This document shows, one piece after another, positions 8,806-16,687 of a stretch of 64,000 bases of DNA. Each line of letters begins with the position of its first letter. Positions within the stretch are counted from its first letter, which is position 1. A program made the position numbers and the translations under genes. The stretch is from Massilia sp. Root133 (GTDB lineage Bacteria; Pseudomonadota; Gammaproteobacteria; Burkholderiales; Burkholderiaceae_D): NCBI RefSeq assembly GCF_001426525.1, contig NZ_LMEW01000032.1, forward strand, positions 1,370 to 65,369. Direction: 5' to 3'. Below the pieces are notes generated by a model. It made no database searches, had not been told where the DNA came from, and saw only the letters and a program-made list of their open reading frames with translations.

Positions 8806-9228
8806 CTACCTGCCGGCGGCGGCCGCGTTGATGGCATTCGCCAGCGTCGACTGGAAGTGCATGGTCTGCAGCAGGCCTTGCGTGGCGACGCTCGCGTGGA
8901 TGATGGTGGCCGTGCCGATCGCCCGGTCGTTCTGGCTGTTCTGCACGACGGTGGCCAGACTGTCTGCGCGTGGCACCGCCTGGCCGGCAATGAGCCGGCC
9001 GAGGTCGCCGAGCCGCAGTTCGCTGCGCGCGACGACCTGGCCGTCGACGGTCACGATGCGCTCGATGCCGAGCGAGACGGCGATGCCGGACGCGGTGGTG
9101 AAGCCGCCGCGGGCGCCGGCGAGCTCGGCCTGGCCAACGGCCGCGGCCGTCGAGAACGGGTTCCCGGGCGGCGCCGCGCGCGCGGACGCGACGGCGAGCA
9201 GCAGCGCAAGGAGGATCGATGGGCGCAT
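8806..9228 (-). CDS. FapE-like small exported protein, cluster 2
   Basis: 140 residues from the ATG at 9228 (GGAG 6 nt upstream). The signal peptide is MRPSILLALLLAVASARA. It keeps ARGGF, IAVSLGIERIVTVDGQV and a C-terminal block (MHFQSTLANAINAAAAGR) parallel to the cluster 1 copy (MNFQSSLANALNTAATGR). It lacks the roughly 27-residue Asn/Gln-rich insert of that copy (NNQLINNQTI region). It sits between the C39 peptidase (10 nt away) and the FapF-like gene (25 nt away). Probable minor subunit or adaptor. Confidence 0.65.
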   Translation of the reverse strand: MRPSILLALLLAVASARAAPPGNPFSTAAAVGQAELAGARGGFTTASGIAVSLGIERIVTVDGQVVARSELRLGDLGRLIAGQAVPRADSLATVVQNSQNDRAIGTATIIHASVATQGLLQTMHFQSTLANAINAAAAGR

Positions 9229-9238
9229 GAGGTCTCCT

Positions 9239-9901
9239 TCAGAAATCGCCGGGTCCGAATTTGGGCAGGTCGACGCCGCCCTGGCTCGTCCGGGCCACCG
9301 CGTCGGCCAACGGCGCACGCGGCGCCGCGCGCCAGTCGTCGGCGAGGTTGAAGTGCGGTTCGCCGGGCGCCGTGTGGATCACGAACAGCAACCGGGTCGG
9401 CCAGATGGCTTCGAAGCGGGCGCGCGGCAGCGACCGTGTCCCGCTGGATGGGTCGCCCAGCAGCACGCGGCCGGCGCCGTAGCCCTTGATCACGACGAAG
9501 TGGTTGTAGCCCTGTTCCGTGATGAGGACGATGGCCGGCAGGCCGGCCTCGACGAGCTTGTCGAGCGGCAGCCGGAAGCCGTCCGCCTGGAAGCCGTTCG
9601 CCGCGAGATAGCGCTGCATGTCGAGCAGCGAGAAGCCTTCGCGCCGGATCTTGTCCTGGTCGCCCTGGGCCCACATCGCCGCGAACACGGTGCTCTCGCT
9701 GACCGGGAAGCCGTAATGGTGGGTCAGCAGCGTGGCGAGCGCGGCCGAGCCGCAGCTGAAGTCGTACTGCTGGCGCAAGGTCGACGCGAAGCGCAGCGCC
9801 TGCATGCTGCGTACGGGCACGTGGAAAGCGCCGCCTGCGACCGGCAGCTCGGCCGCGTGGACGGCACCCGCGGCCAGCAGGGAAACGAGCAGCCGTCTCA
9901 T
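9239..9901 (-). CDS. FapD-like C39 family cysteine peptidase, cluster 2
   Basis: 220 residues starting at the ATG at 9901, which overlaps the upstream stop (ATGA, 9898-9901); longer versions of the frame run through the upstream gene and are not real. Signal peptide MRRLLVSLLAAGAVHA. Catalytic Cys50 (DFSCGSAALATLL), His134 (GYNHFVVIKG) and Asp150 (LLGDPSSG) are all present. It is close to identical in plan to the cluster 1 peptidase, including RREGFSLLDMQRYLA and the terminal LPKFGPGDF. Predicted periplasmic processing peptidase of the fibre export system. Confidence 0.85.
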   Translation of the reverse strand: MRRLLVSLLAAGAVHAAELPVAGGAFHVPVRSMQALRFASTLRQQYDFSCGSAALATLLTHHYGFPVSESTVFAAMWAQGDQDKIRREGFSLLDMQRYLAANGFQADGFRLPLDKLVEAGLPAIVLITEQGYNHFVVIKGYGAGRVLLGDPSSGTRSLPRARFEAIWPTRLLFVIHTAPGEPHFNLADDWRAAPRAPLADAVARTSQGGVDLPKFGPGDF

Positions 9902-10278
9902 TTGAATTGCAGGTTGATGATGGTGGCGTTCTGGATCAGCACGTTCGCACCGCTGTTCTGGATGACGACGGGGATGCCGGCCATGTTGGCGAACGACCCG
10001 GCATCGATGCTGTTGGCGCCGGAAACGACGTTGACGGCCGTGTTCGCGGCGACGGCGCCGTCGATGCGCGCGTCGTTGCGGGTGTCCGTGCCGCCGCGCT
10101 GGCGGGCCAGCAGCCCGTCTTGCCGGTTGGCCTGCGCGGCGATCGCGTTCCCGGGCCGGAACAGCGCGCGGGCTGCGGCGCGGGCGGCGGGGGCCGTGTC
10201 CGTACCGGCCCAGGCGGCCGGCGCAAGCAAGGCGATGCTGCACACGCCCACGATCAAGGTTTGAATCATTCGATGCAT
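9898..10278 (-). CDS. Small exported Fap-cluster protein, putative minor fibre subunit, cluster 2
   Basis: 126 residues with a signal peptide (about 1-24, ending PAAWAG) and GGAG 6 nt before the ATG. The C-terminal 40 residues (from SGANSIDAGSFANMAG through LIQNATIINLQFK) match the cluster 1 paralogue at nearly every position, while the N-terminal half differs. The conserved tail therefore carries the function and is likely the secretion or assembly module also echoed in the fibre proteins. Translationally coupled to the C39 peptidase. Confidence 0.6.
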   Translation of the reverse strand: MHRMIQTLIVGVCSIALLAPAAWAGTDTAPAARAAARALFRPGNAIAAQANRQDGLLARQRGGTDTRNDARIDGAVAANTAVNVVSGANSIDAGSFANMAGIPVVIQNSGANVLIQNATIINLQFK

Positions 10279-10299
10279 ACTCGACTCCGATGATGGAAA

Positions 10300-10325
10300 A
10301 CTGCCGTGCCCGCGGGCACGGCAGT
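10300..10325 (-). terminator. Intra-operon terminator after fibre gene 2
   Basis: A 26-bp perfect palindrome (half-site ACTGCCGTGCCC) followed by TTTT on the minus strand lies 11 nt after the fibre stop. It differs from the cluster 1 element by one compensated base pair and a shorter T-run. Confidence 0.8.
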
Positions 10326-10336
10326 CGCACGGCGCG

Positions 10337-11653
10337 TCAGTGGCCCAGCGCCAGGTTGCTCTGGACGTTCACGCTCTGCTGGACGAGCGACGAAAGGCCG
10401 GAGTTCTGGCTGATCACGAGCACGCCTGCGGCCGACTGGCCGGTGCCGGTCATCTTGTTCGACAGGTCGAACGTGCCGGCGCTCACGCTGTTCGTGCCGC
10501 CGTTGCCGCCGCTCGCGCCGCCGCCCGCGCCGCCGACGCCGTAGCCGGCCGTGATCGAGTCCAGCGCACCGCCGGCGCCGCCGGTGTTCGTGCCGCCGGC
10601 ACCACCGTGGCCGCCCGCGCCGCCGTAGGTATTGCCCACGGTGGCCGGGCCGTTCGCTGCCGCGCCGCCCGTCGCGTCGCCGCCATATGCGCCGGCGCCG
10701 CCCGTGGTGGTGGCATAGCCGCTCGCGCCGCCCGCGCCGCCGGCGCCGCCATGGCCGCCGGCACCCGCCGTCGCGCTGCCGCCGCCGGCCCCGCCGCCGG
10801 CGCCGCCCGTGCCTGCAGCGCCATTGCCGGCGGTACTGGTGGTCGCACCGCCGTCGCCGCCGCGGCCGCCCGCCGCTGCACCGCCGGCCCCGCCATAGCC
10901 GGCGCCCGTCGCCGCTGTGCCTCCGGCGGCGCCACTGCCGCCGCTGCCGAACAGGCCGCCGCCGCCGCTGCCGCCGGCGCCGCCGGCCGCCGCACCGCTG
11001 GCGCCAGCGCCGCCCGTACCGCCGAACGCGCTGCCGCTGGGGCCGCCATTCGATCCGACCGGGAGGCTCGCGCCGCCACTGCCGCCGGCGCCAGCGCCGC
11101 CCGTCCCGCCGATGCCGCCACCGGCCAAGCTGCCGCTCGCGCCGCCTGCGCCGCCGGCGGCCCCCGCACCGCCCGCGCCGCTCGCGGCGGCGCCGGCCGC
11201 GCCACCTGCGCCGCCGGGACCGGCGAAGGCCGTGCCGCCGGTCGCGGGACCGTTGACCGCACTGCCGTTGGTCGCCGTGCCGCCCGCCGCGCCGGCCGCG
11301 CCGCTGGCGCCCGTCGCGGTGCCGCCGAAGCCGCCCGTGGCGGTGAGCGCGCCGCCCGTGCCCGCGCCGCCCGCGCCGCCGGCCGCGCCGGCACCGTTGG
11401 CGCCGCCGTTGTTCACTGCCGTGTTGCCGATGCCGCCGATCGTGTTGCCGCCCACGCTGCCGGTCAGTGTCGTGGTGGCGTTGGCTGTCGATGTGCTGGA
11501 GGTCGTCGATGTCGCGTTATGGAGGCTGTAGTCGTTCTGCGTGACGTTTGTCGTCGCGTGGTCGTACGTCGTGCTGGTGTTCGTGGCGGTACCGGCGTGG
11601 GCGCTGATCGAATAGGCAAGCGCCAGCGCGGTGACGAGCAAGGTCTTCTTCAT
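10337..11653 (-). CDS. Fap-like fibre protein 2, Gly/Ala-rich
   Basis: 438 residues from the ATG at 11653 (AGAGGA ribosome site). Signal peptide MKKTLLVTALALAYSISAHAG is close to that of fibre 1. A short Asn/Thr segment (about 22-60) replaces the 220-residue Asn/Ser/Thr domain of fibre 1. Then comes a shared spacer (LTGSVGGNTIGGIGNTAVNN), about 330 residues of Gly/Ala repeats, and the conserved C-terminal module (FDLSNKMTGTGQSAAG, VISQNSG, VQQSVNVQSNLALGH). It is a shorter fibre subunit under an equivalent sigma-54 promoter. The Gly-Ala repeats resemble silk-like or PGRS-like tracts; no enzymatic domain is present. Confidence 0.75.
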   Translation of the reverse strand: MKKTLLVTALALAYSISAHAGTATNTSTTYDHATTNVTQNDYSLHNATSTTSSTSTANATTTLTGSVGGNTIGGIGNTAVNNGGANGAGAAGGAGGAGTGGALTATGGFGGTATGASGAAGAAGGTATNGSAVNGPATGGTAFAGPGGAGGAAGAAASGAGGAGAAGGAGGASGSLAGGGIGGTGGAGAGGSGGASLPVGSNGGPSGSAFGGTGGAGASGAAAGGAGGSGGGGLFGSGGSGAAGGTAATGAGYGGAGGAAAGGRGGDGGATTSTAGNGAAGTGGAGGGAGGGSATAGAGGHGGAGGAGGASGYATTTGGAGAYGGDATGGAAANGPATVGNTYGGAGGHGGAGGTNTGGAGGALDSITAGYGVGGAGGGASGGNGGTNSVSAGTFDLSNKMTGTGQSAAGVLVISQNSGLSSLVQQSVNVQSNLALGH

Positions 11654-11717
11654 TCGGTTTTCCTCTCTGATGTGGGTCTGTGACGTGCCGGCGCGTGCGC
11701 ACCGGCCCTCATCCATT

Positions 11718-11733
11718 CGCAGGATCGGTGCCA
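11718..11733 (-). promoter_or_regulatory. Sigma-54 promoter of fibre gene 2
   Basis: The minus strand reads TGGCACCGATCCTGCG, with consensus GG and GC elements at the right spacing. It ends 65 nt before the fibre 2 start codon, exactly the distance found in cluster 1. Confidence 0.85.
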
Positions 11734-11751
11734 CCTCGCGGCTGCTCGCGC

Positions 11752-11764
11752 CAAGTCGTTGATT
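11752..11764 (-). promoter_or_regulatory. IHF site upstream of sigma-54 promoter 2
   Basis: The minus strand reads AATCAACGACTTG, a full match to WATCAA-N4-TTR, about 20 nt upstream of the -24 element. Flanking bases (CGTTGwTTTyTGTTGAC on the plus strand) are conserved with cluster 1, 5716-5731. Confidence 0.6.
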
Positions 11765-11773
11765 TCTGTTGAC

Positions 11774-11804
11774 CTCGTCGGACGCTTCCGAAGGGCTCGT
11801 CGGA
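11774..11804. repeat. Direct repeat CTCGTCGGA, candidate activator site
   Basis: Two copies of CTCGTCGGA at 11774-11782 and 11796-11804, 22 bp apart (two helical turns), lie upstream of the IHF site. This is where an NtrC-type activator would bind. Cluster 1 shows no exact equivalent. Confidence 0.3.
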
Positions 11805-11933
11805 ATGCCGGCGAGATCCGCTGGCGCCGCTTGCCGACAGGGTGTCAACGCGGCGGTACAGGTGCGTCGCGCAGCGCCAGCCAACGCACGAGCTTGTCTG
11901 GACAGTGCCCGGCAGCGCCACGGGCGCCGGGGG

Positions 11934-13247
11934 TCACGGCTGGATGCCGTGCTTGCTCAGGAGCCGGTACAGCGTCGTGCGCGACACGCCCAGCTCACGC
12001 GCGGCGCGGCTGACGTTGCGGCCGCTGCGCTGCAGGCATTCGCGCAGGGCGAGCCGCTCGGTGCGGGCACGGACGTCGTCCAGCGCGCTCGTCGTCACGC
12101 GCGCGGATTCCAGCCCCAGGTCCTGCGGCATGACGAGGCGGCCGTCCGCCATCACGAGGGCGCGCCGGACCCGGTTGATGAGCTCGCGGACATTGCCCGG
12201 CCACGCGTGGTCCAGCAGCGCCGCGACGGCGCGGCTGGAAAATCCCGTCAGCCGCGGCGACCGCTCGTCGGCATACAGGCGGAAAAAATGTTCGGCCAGC
12301 GTGACGACGTCCTCGCGCCGTTCGCGCAGCGCCGGCACGGTGACGGGCAGCACCGCGAGCCGGTAGTACAAGTCTTCGCGGAAATCTCCCCCGGCGACGG
12401 CACGCTGCAGCTGCACGTGCGACGCGGCGATCACGCGCACGTCCACGCGGAGCGCGCGTGTGCTGCCCAGCCGGCAGATCGTCTTCTCCTGCAGGAAGCG
12501 CAGCAGGTTCGCCTGCAGATCCTTCGGCAGGTCGCCGATTTCGTCGAGGAACAGGGTGCCGCCGTGGGCCGATTCGATCAGCCCGGCCCTGGCGCGCGCC
12601 GCCCCGGTGAACGCCCCTCGTTCGTAGCCGAACAGTTCGGACTGGATCAGGTTCGGCGGCATGGCGCCGCAATTGACCGGCACGAACGGCCCGCGGTCAC
12701 GCGCCGACTGCGCATGGATCGCCTGCGCCGTCAGCTCCTTGCCGCTGCCGCTTTCGCCCCAGATCAGCACCGGGGCGTCGACGCGGGCCACGCGCGCCAC
12801 CTGCGCGCGCAGGCGGACCATCGCATCGGCCCGGCCGACCAGCAGGCCGGCGTCGTCCTGCGGCGCGGATGGTCGCCGCAGCTGCGCCCACCCGTGGGCA
12901 TGGCCGAGCGTCCAGGCCAGCCGGCGCGGGTCGACGGGCTCCGTGTGGTAGTCGGCCAGGTGTTCGACGATGAGGTCGCGGCAGGCCGCGTGGTCGACGT
13001 CGTGCGGGCGGAACACGCCGATCCACGCCGTGTCGCGGTGGCGCCGCAGGAAACCGTCGAGATCGAAGGACCGCAGCAGCGCGCGTGTGCGCAGCAGCAG
13101 GCCGACGGGATAGCCGTCCGCGCGCAGCACGCGGTCCGCATCGGCCAGGTTGTCCACGCAACAGGTGTCCCAGTCGTGGATGGGACCGGTCATGAGCGCG
13201 GCGGTGTGCGCGTCGTCGGGAGCGATGCAGAGCAGGCGCTTGCGCAT
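11934..13247 (-). CDS. Sigma-54-dependent activator of Fap-like cluster 2, NtrC/VpsR type
   Basis: 437 residues from the ATG at 13247, preceded by GGAGG; a 15-codon extension to 13292 is unlikely. Begins MRKRLLCIAPDD like activator 1. Degenerate receiver-like region to about residue 120, AAA+ core with GESGSGKE, GAFTGA (in YERGAFTGAARAR), GTLFLDEIGDLPKDLQANLL and a C-terminal Fis HTH (VSRAARELGVSRTTLYRLL). The AAA+ cores and HTHs of the two activators are almost the same, so cross-regulation of both promoters is plausible. Unlike cluster 1, no T-run terminator is visible between this gene and its fibre gene. Confidence 0.85.
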   Translation of the reverse strand: MRKRLLCIAPDDAHTAALMTGPIHDWDTCCVDNLADADRVLRADGYPVGLLLRTRALLRSFDLDGFLRRHRDTAWIGVFRPHDVDHAACRDLIVEHLADYHTEPVDPRRLAWTLGHAHGWAQLRRPSAPQDDAGLLVGRADAMVRLRAQVARVARVDAPVLIWGESGSGKELTAQAIHAQSARDRGPFVPVNCGAMPPNLIQSELFGYERGAFTGAARARAGLIESAHGGTLFLDEIGDLPKDLQANLLRFLQEKTICRLGSTRALRVDVRVIAASHVQLQRAVAGGDFREDLYYRLAVLPVTVPALRERREDVVTLAEHFFRLYADERSPRLTGFSSRAVAALLDHAWPGNVRELINRVRRALVMADGRLVMPQDLGLESARVTTSALDDVRARTERLALRECLQRSGRNVSRAARELGVSRTTLYRLLSKHGIQP

Positions 13248-13429
13248 GGTCCACCTCCAGGAGCATGGCCGGTCCGCGCCATGGCCGATCACGGCGGGAC
13301 GGCCGCGAGTTGCGTGCGCACGGACACCGTGCGGCCCTGCCTCCTGGTACGGCTTGTCAAGGCGCCGTTACGGCCATCTTAACGGGACAGGCGCGCACAC
13401 CGCAGGCAGGCGCGGCCTGGAAGCGACAG

Positions 13430-13449
13430 GCTCGTGCGAAGGCACGAGC
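13430..13449. terminator. Hairpin between oppositely positioned operons
   Basis: A perfect 8-bp stem GCTCGTGC / GCACGAGC with a 4-nt loop, 37 nt after the stop of the gene ending at 13487. No T-run follows on the minus strand. It is a probable stabilising or terminating hairpin for the rlhA operon. Confidence 0.4.
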
Positions 13450-13486
13450 GCGCTGGACGAATGGAGAAAAAAAATGGAGAAAAGCG

Positions 13487-13927
13487 TCAGCGGACGCGCC
13501 GGACCTTGGGCGAGGCGTTGGTGCCTTCGATCTCCAGGAACAGAGTGCCGAACATATTGCGCACGATCTTGACCGGCGGATTGCTCACCGGCGCAAGGTC
13601 CGCCGAGCTGCCGTCGACCACTTTCCACACCTGGCCGTTGGCGAGGGTGAACAGCGTGGCCGGGCCCCAGCCGGCGACCGTGCCGACGATCGTGCTCTCG
13701 ATCGAGCGAGCCGGTTCCTCGGGCGTCTTTTGCTCGAGGCCGAAGGCTTGCGCGGCCGCGGCCGCCGGACGCGCTGCGGCGGGAATCGCGTCATAGCAGC
13801 CCAGGCGCGCGGCGCCGTCGGCCAGCTTGCGGCATGCCAGGATGGCGGCATCGTCGGCCAGGGCCACGCCCGTCGCGCCCAGCAGGGCCAGCAGTAGAGA
13901 AGTGCGCAGGATCATCAAGGGCCTCAT
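13487..13927 (-). CDS. Small exported protein of unknown function
   Basis: 146 residues from the ATG at 13927, which overlaps the rlhA stop (ATGA, 13924-13927); an ATG at 13915 is also possible. Signal peptide (LLLALLGATGVALA) then ACRKLADGAARLGCYDAIP, a two-Cys motif common in small periplasmic proteins of proteobacteria, and a beta-rich C-terminus (GQVWKVVDG, VKIVRNMFGTLFLEIEG). I do not recognise a specific function. Coupled to rlhA but exported, so the two likely do not share a pathway. Confidence 0.75.
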   Translation of the reverse strand: MRPLMILRTSLLLALLGATGVALADDAAILACRKLADGAARLGCYDAIPAAARPAAAAAQAFGLEQKTPEEPARSIESTIVGTVAGWGPATLFTLANGQVWKVVDGSSADLAPVSNPPVKIVRNMFGTLFLEIEGTNASPKVRRVR

Positions 13928-15894
13928 GCGCGCGGACGCTGGCGGTGGAAGACGAGCGGGCTGTACGGAATGGCGGACGGCGGCGGCGAATTCAGGATGC
14001 CTGGTTTCATCGCGCCCATCACGTGCATCTCGCACGGCTTGCAATCGAATTTCAGCGTGTAGGTTTCGTCGCCGGACACGAGCGTCATCGGCTCCGCCCG
14101 CACCTGGCCCTGCACGCCCTGCACACCCTTGGCCTGCTTGGGGCACAGGTTGAACGAGAAGCGCAGGCAGTGCTTGGTGATCATCAGCGACACTTCGCCC
14201 GGTTCCTCGTGCGATTCGTACGCGGCCGCGATCAGCTGCACGCCGTGCTTGCGGTAGAACGCGCGCGCCTTCTCGTTGTAGACATTGGCCAGGTAGCTGA
14301 GCTGGGTGTCCGGATACGCGGCCGGCGGTTCGACCGGCTGCGCGCGCTCGGGACGCTGCCACGCCGCGAGGCGCGCCGCTTCCTGGGCGGCGATGGCATC
14401 GCGGCGCAGGCCGTTGATGGCGCTCGCCGGCACGAACCACGGCTGCGACAGGCTGACGGCTATCGTGCCCGCCTCGAACATCGTGTTGCCCAGCTTGGCG
14501 AGGCTCGCGCGCAGGCCCGCCAGCGCCTGGTCGGCCTGCTGGGCCGGCTGCAGCGCGAGGCTGGCCGCGGTCGTCGTCGTGATGCCGTCCTCGTCGGTGA
14601 CGGTCAGGCGCAGGCCTTCGGCCGTGTCTTCCAGCCGCAGGTCCGCGCGCACCTTGCGGTCGGACGATTTCTTGTTGAGGGCCGCTTCCCACTGGTGGTC
14701 GCGGTTGCGGTGGATGACGGTGCCGACCTTCAGGCCCGGCAAGGTGGCCAGGCCCTCGTTCGGGAACACGCGCCAGCGCTGGCCGTCTTCGTCCTCCGAC
14801 AGTTTTTGCACGGTGTTCGCCTGGATGCCGACCGTCTCGCGCTTGTGCATGTAGTTCAGGCCGTCGCCATTGGCCATCGGCGAATTCGTGACGAGATCGA
14901 AATTGTCGCCGCCGATGCGCGCGACGGTGCCCAGCTCCACGCCCACGTACTTCGGCGAATCGAACGCACCGATGGTCTGCTGGCGGCCCTGGGCGAAATA
15001 ATCCGTGTGGCCGCGGTGGAAGTTCTTGTCGACGTCCGGCGTGAACATCACTTGCGTACGGCCGCTCGACGCGCGCGCCAGTTCCGGACGGCGTTCCAGG
15101 ATCTCGTCCAGCAGCAGGCGGTAGTGAGCGGTGATGTTCTTCACATAGCCCATGTCCTTGTAGCGGCCTTCGATCTTGAAGGAGCGGATCCCGGCGTCGA
15201 CGAGCGCTTCCAGGTTGCGGCTCTGGTCATTGTCCTTCATCGACAGCAGGTGTTTTTCGTAGGCGACGACGCGGCCCTGGCCGTCCGACAGCGTGTACGG
15301 CAGGCGGCACGCCTGCGAGCAGTCGCCGCGGTTGGCGCTGCGGCCCGTGTCCGCGTGCGAGATGTAGCACTGGCCGGAGAACGCGACGCACAGCGCGCCG
15401 TGGATGAAGTATTCGAGCGGCGTGTCGACCTCGGCGCGGATGGCCTTGATCTGTTCGATGGTCAGCTCGCGCGCCAGCACCAGCTGCGAAAAGCCGACCT
15501 GCGACAGGAACTTCGCCTTTTCCACGGAGCGGATGTCGCACTGCGTGCTCGCGTGCAGCTGGATCGGCGGCAGGTCCAGTTCGAACATCGCCATGTCCTG
15601 CACGATCAGCGCGTCGACGCCGGCATCGTACAGCTGGCGGATCTGCTGTTCGGCCGTTTCCAGTTCGGCGTCGTGCAGGATCGTGTTCATGGTGACGAAG
15701 ATGCGCGCGCGGTAGCGGTGCGCGAATTCGACGAGGCCCGCGATGTCTTCCAGCGTGTTGCTGGCGTTGTGGCGCGCGCCGAATGCGGGACCGCCGATGT
15801 AGACCGCGTCGGCGCCGTGCAGGATGGCTTCGCGGCCGATCTCGGCGGTTTTGGCGGGGGACAGCAGTTCGAGCTGGTGGGCGAGCAGTGACAT
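13924..15894 (-). CDS. rlhA: U32-family 23S rRNA C2501 hydroxylase RlhA (YdcP)
   Basis: 656 residues, the full length of E. coli RlhA/YdcP. The N-terminal U32 domain begins LELLSPAKTAEIGREAILHG. The Cys-rich block (FSGQCYISHADTGRSANRGD then CSQACRLPY) provides iron-sulfur ligands, followed by FKIEGRYKDMGYVKNIT. The C-terminal half is the extra domain of the long U32 subfamily. In E. coli the enzyme makes 5-hydroxycytidine at C2501 of 23S rRNA using prephenate and iron. Alternative: a U32 protein acting on another RNA, but length and domain order favour RlhA. Confidence 0.85.
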   Translation of the reverse strand: MSLLAHQLELLSPAKTAEIGREAILHGADAVYIGGPAFGARHNASNTLEDIAGLVEFAHRYRARIFVTMNTILHDAELETAEQQIRQLYDAGVDALIVQDMAMFELDLPPIQLHASTQCDIRSVEKAKFLSQVGFSQLVLARELTIEQIKAIRAEVDTPLEYFIHGALCVAFSGQCYISHADTGRSANRGDCSQACRLPYTLSDGQGRVVAYEKHLLSMKDNDQSRNLEALVDAGIRSFKIEGRYKDMGYVKNITAHYRLLLDEILERRPELARASSGRTQVMFTPDVDKNFHRGHTDYFAQGRQQTIGAFDSPKYVGVELGTVARIGGDNFDLVTNSPMANGDGLNYMHKRETVGIQANTVQKLSEDEDGQRWRVFPNEGLATLPGLKVGTVIHRNRDHQWEAALNKKSSDRKVRADLRLEDTAEGLRLTVTDEDGITTTTAASLALQPAQQADQALAGLRASLAKLGNTMFEAGTIAVSLSQPWFVPASAINGLRRDAIAAQEAARLAAWQRPERAQPVEPPAAYPDTQLSYLANVYNEKARAFYRKHGVQLIAAAYESHEEPGEVSLMITKHCLRFSFNLCPKQAKGVQGVQGQVRAEPMTLVSGDETYTLKFDCKPCEMHVMGAMKPGILNSPPPSAIPYSPLVFHRQRPRA

Positions 15895-15949
15895 GGCGGG
15901 TGATCCTGGCTGACGAAGGCGGAAATTATAGCCAGATCAAGGGCTTATG

Positions 15950-16618
15950 TCACCGTTCGGCGTGCACCTCGACGTGCAGGACGTCTTCGATGGCCGTGCG
16001 CAGCGCCTCGGGCGCCACCGGCTTGGGCAGAACGGGGATGTCGTCCGGCAGGCCCATGGCCCGGATCGTGGCCGGATCCAGCCCGCTCGTGACGACGATG
16101 GCCATGTCGCGGTAGGCCTCGCTCGCGCGCAGCGTACGGATCATGCGCAGGCCGTCCACGCCCGGCATGCTGAGGTCGCCGACGAGCAGGTGCGGCCGCG
16201 TCTCGCCGATGCGGATCAGCGCTTCGAAACCGTTGCCGACCCGGACGACGTCCAGCGGCAGGTCCCAGCCGGACATCGCCCCCTCGTACCGCGCCATGGT
16301 CGACGCGTCGTCGTCCACGAGCAGCACCTTGTAGCGCGCGGGCGCCGTACGCTCCAGCATCGCCTGGCGCCGGCGCTCGACGTGGCGTTCGATCGACGCC
16401 AGCGCGATGCGCCGGTGGCCGCCGGCCGTCTTCCACGCTTCCAGGGTGCCGCTTTCCACCCACAGCTGCACCGTGCGGTGCGACACGCCCAGCATGGCGG
16501 CAGCCTGCCGGGTATTGCAGTAGGCGGCGGCGTCGAAACCGGGTTCCGGTGAGGTCGGGCGGTGGGGCGATGTCATGGCTGCCAGATCATGTTGTTTGAA
16601 AGATTCCGTCTGATGCAC
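15950..16618 (-). CDS. Excisionase-type HTH fused to response-regulator receiver
   Basis: 222 residues. Residues about 30-75 form a MerR/excisionase-type winged HTH (NTRQAAAMLGVSHRTVQLWV then TAGGHRRI). Residues about 95-215 are a receiver: VLLVDDD, phospho-acceptor Asp in LLVGDLSMPGVDG, and Lys in VLPKPV. The HTH at the N-terminus, before the receiver, is the reverse of common response regulators. No histidine kinase lies nearby. The start is uncertain: GTG at 16618 or ATG at 16576, neither with a strong ribosome site. Confidence 0.75.
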   Translation of the reverse strand: MHQTESFKQHDLAAMTSPHRPTSPEPGFDAAAYCNTRQAAAMLGVSHRTVQLWVESGTLEAWKTAGGHRRIALASIERHVERRRQAMLERTAPARYKVLLVDDDASTMARYEGAMSGWDLPLDVVRVGNGFEALIRIGETRPHLLVGDLSMPGVDGLRMIRTLRASEAYRDMAIVVTSGLDPATIRAMGLPDDIPVLPKPVAPEALRTAIEDVLHVEVHAER

Positions 16619-16687
16619 TTAGGAATCTATCAAATAATCACAATCTATGACAGCAATATTTACGCGCCAATACCAAAATGGCAACAG

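Noticed and set aside
13834..15891. 685-codon plus-strand frame opposite rlhA
   Set aside because: Third-position GC of the real gene keeps the complement open; the translation has no domain.
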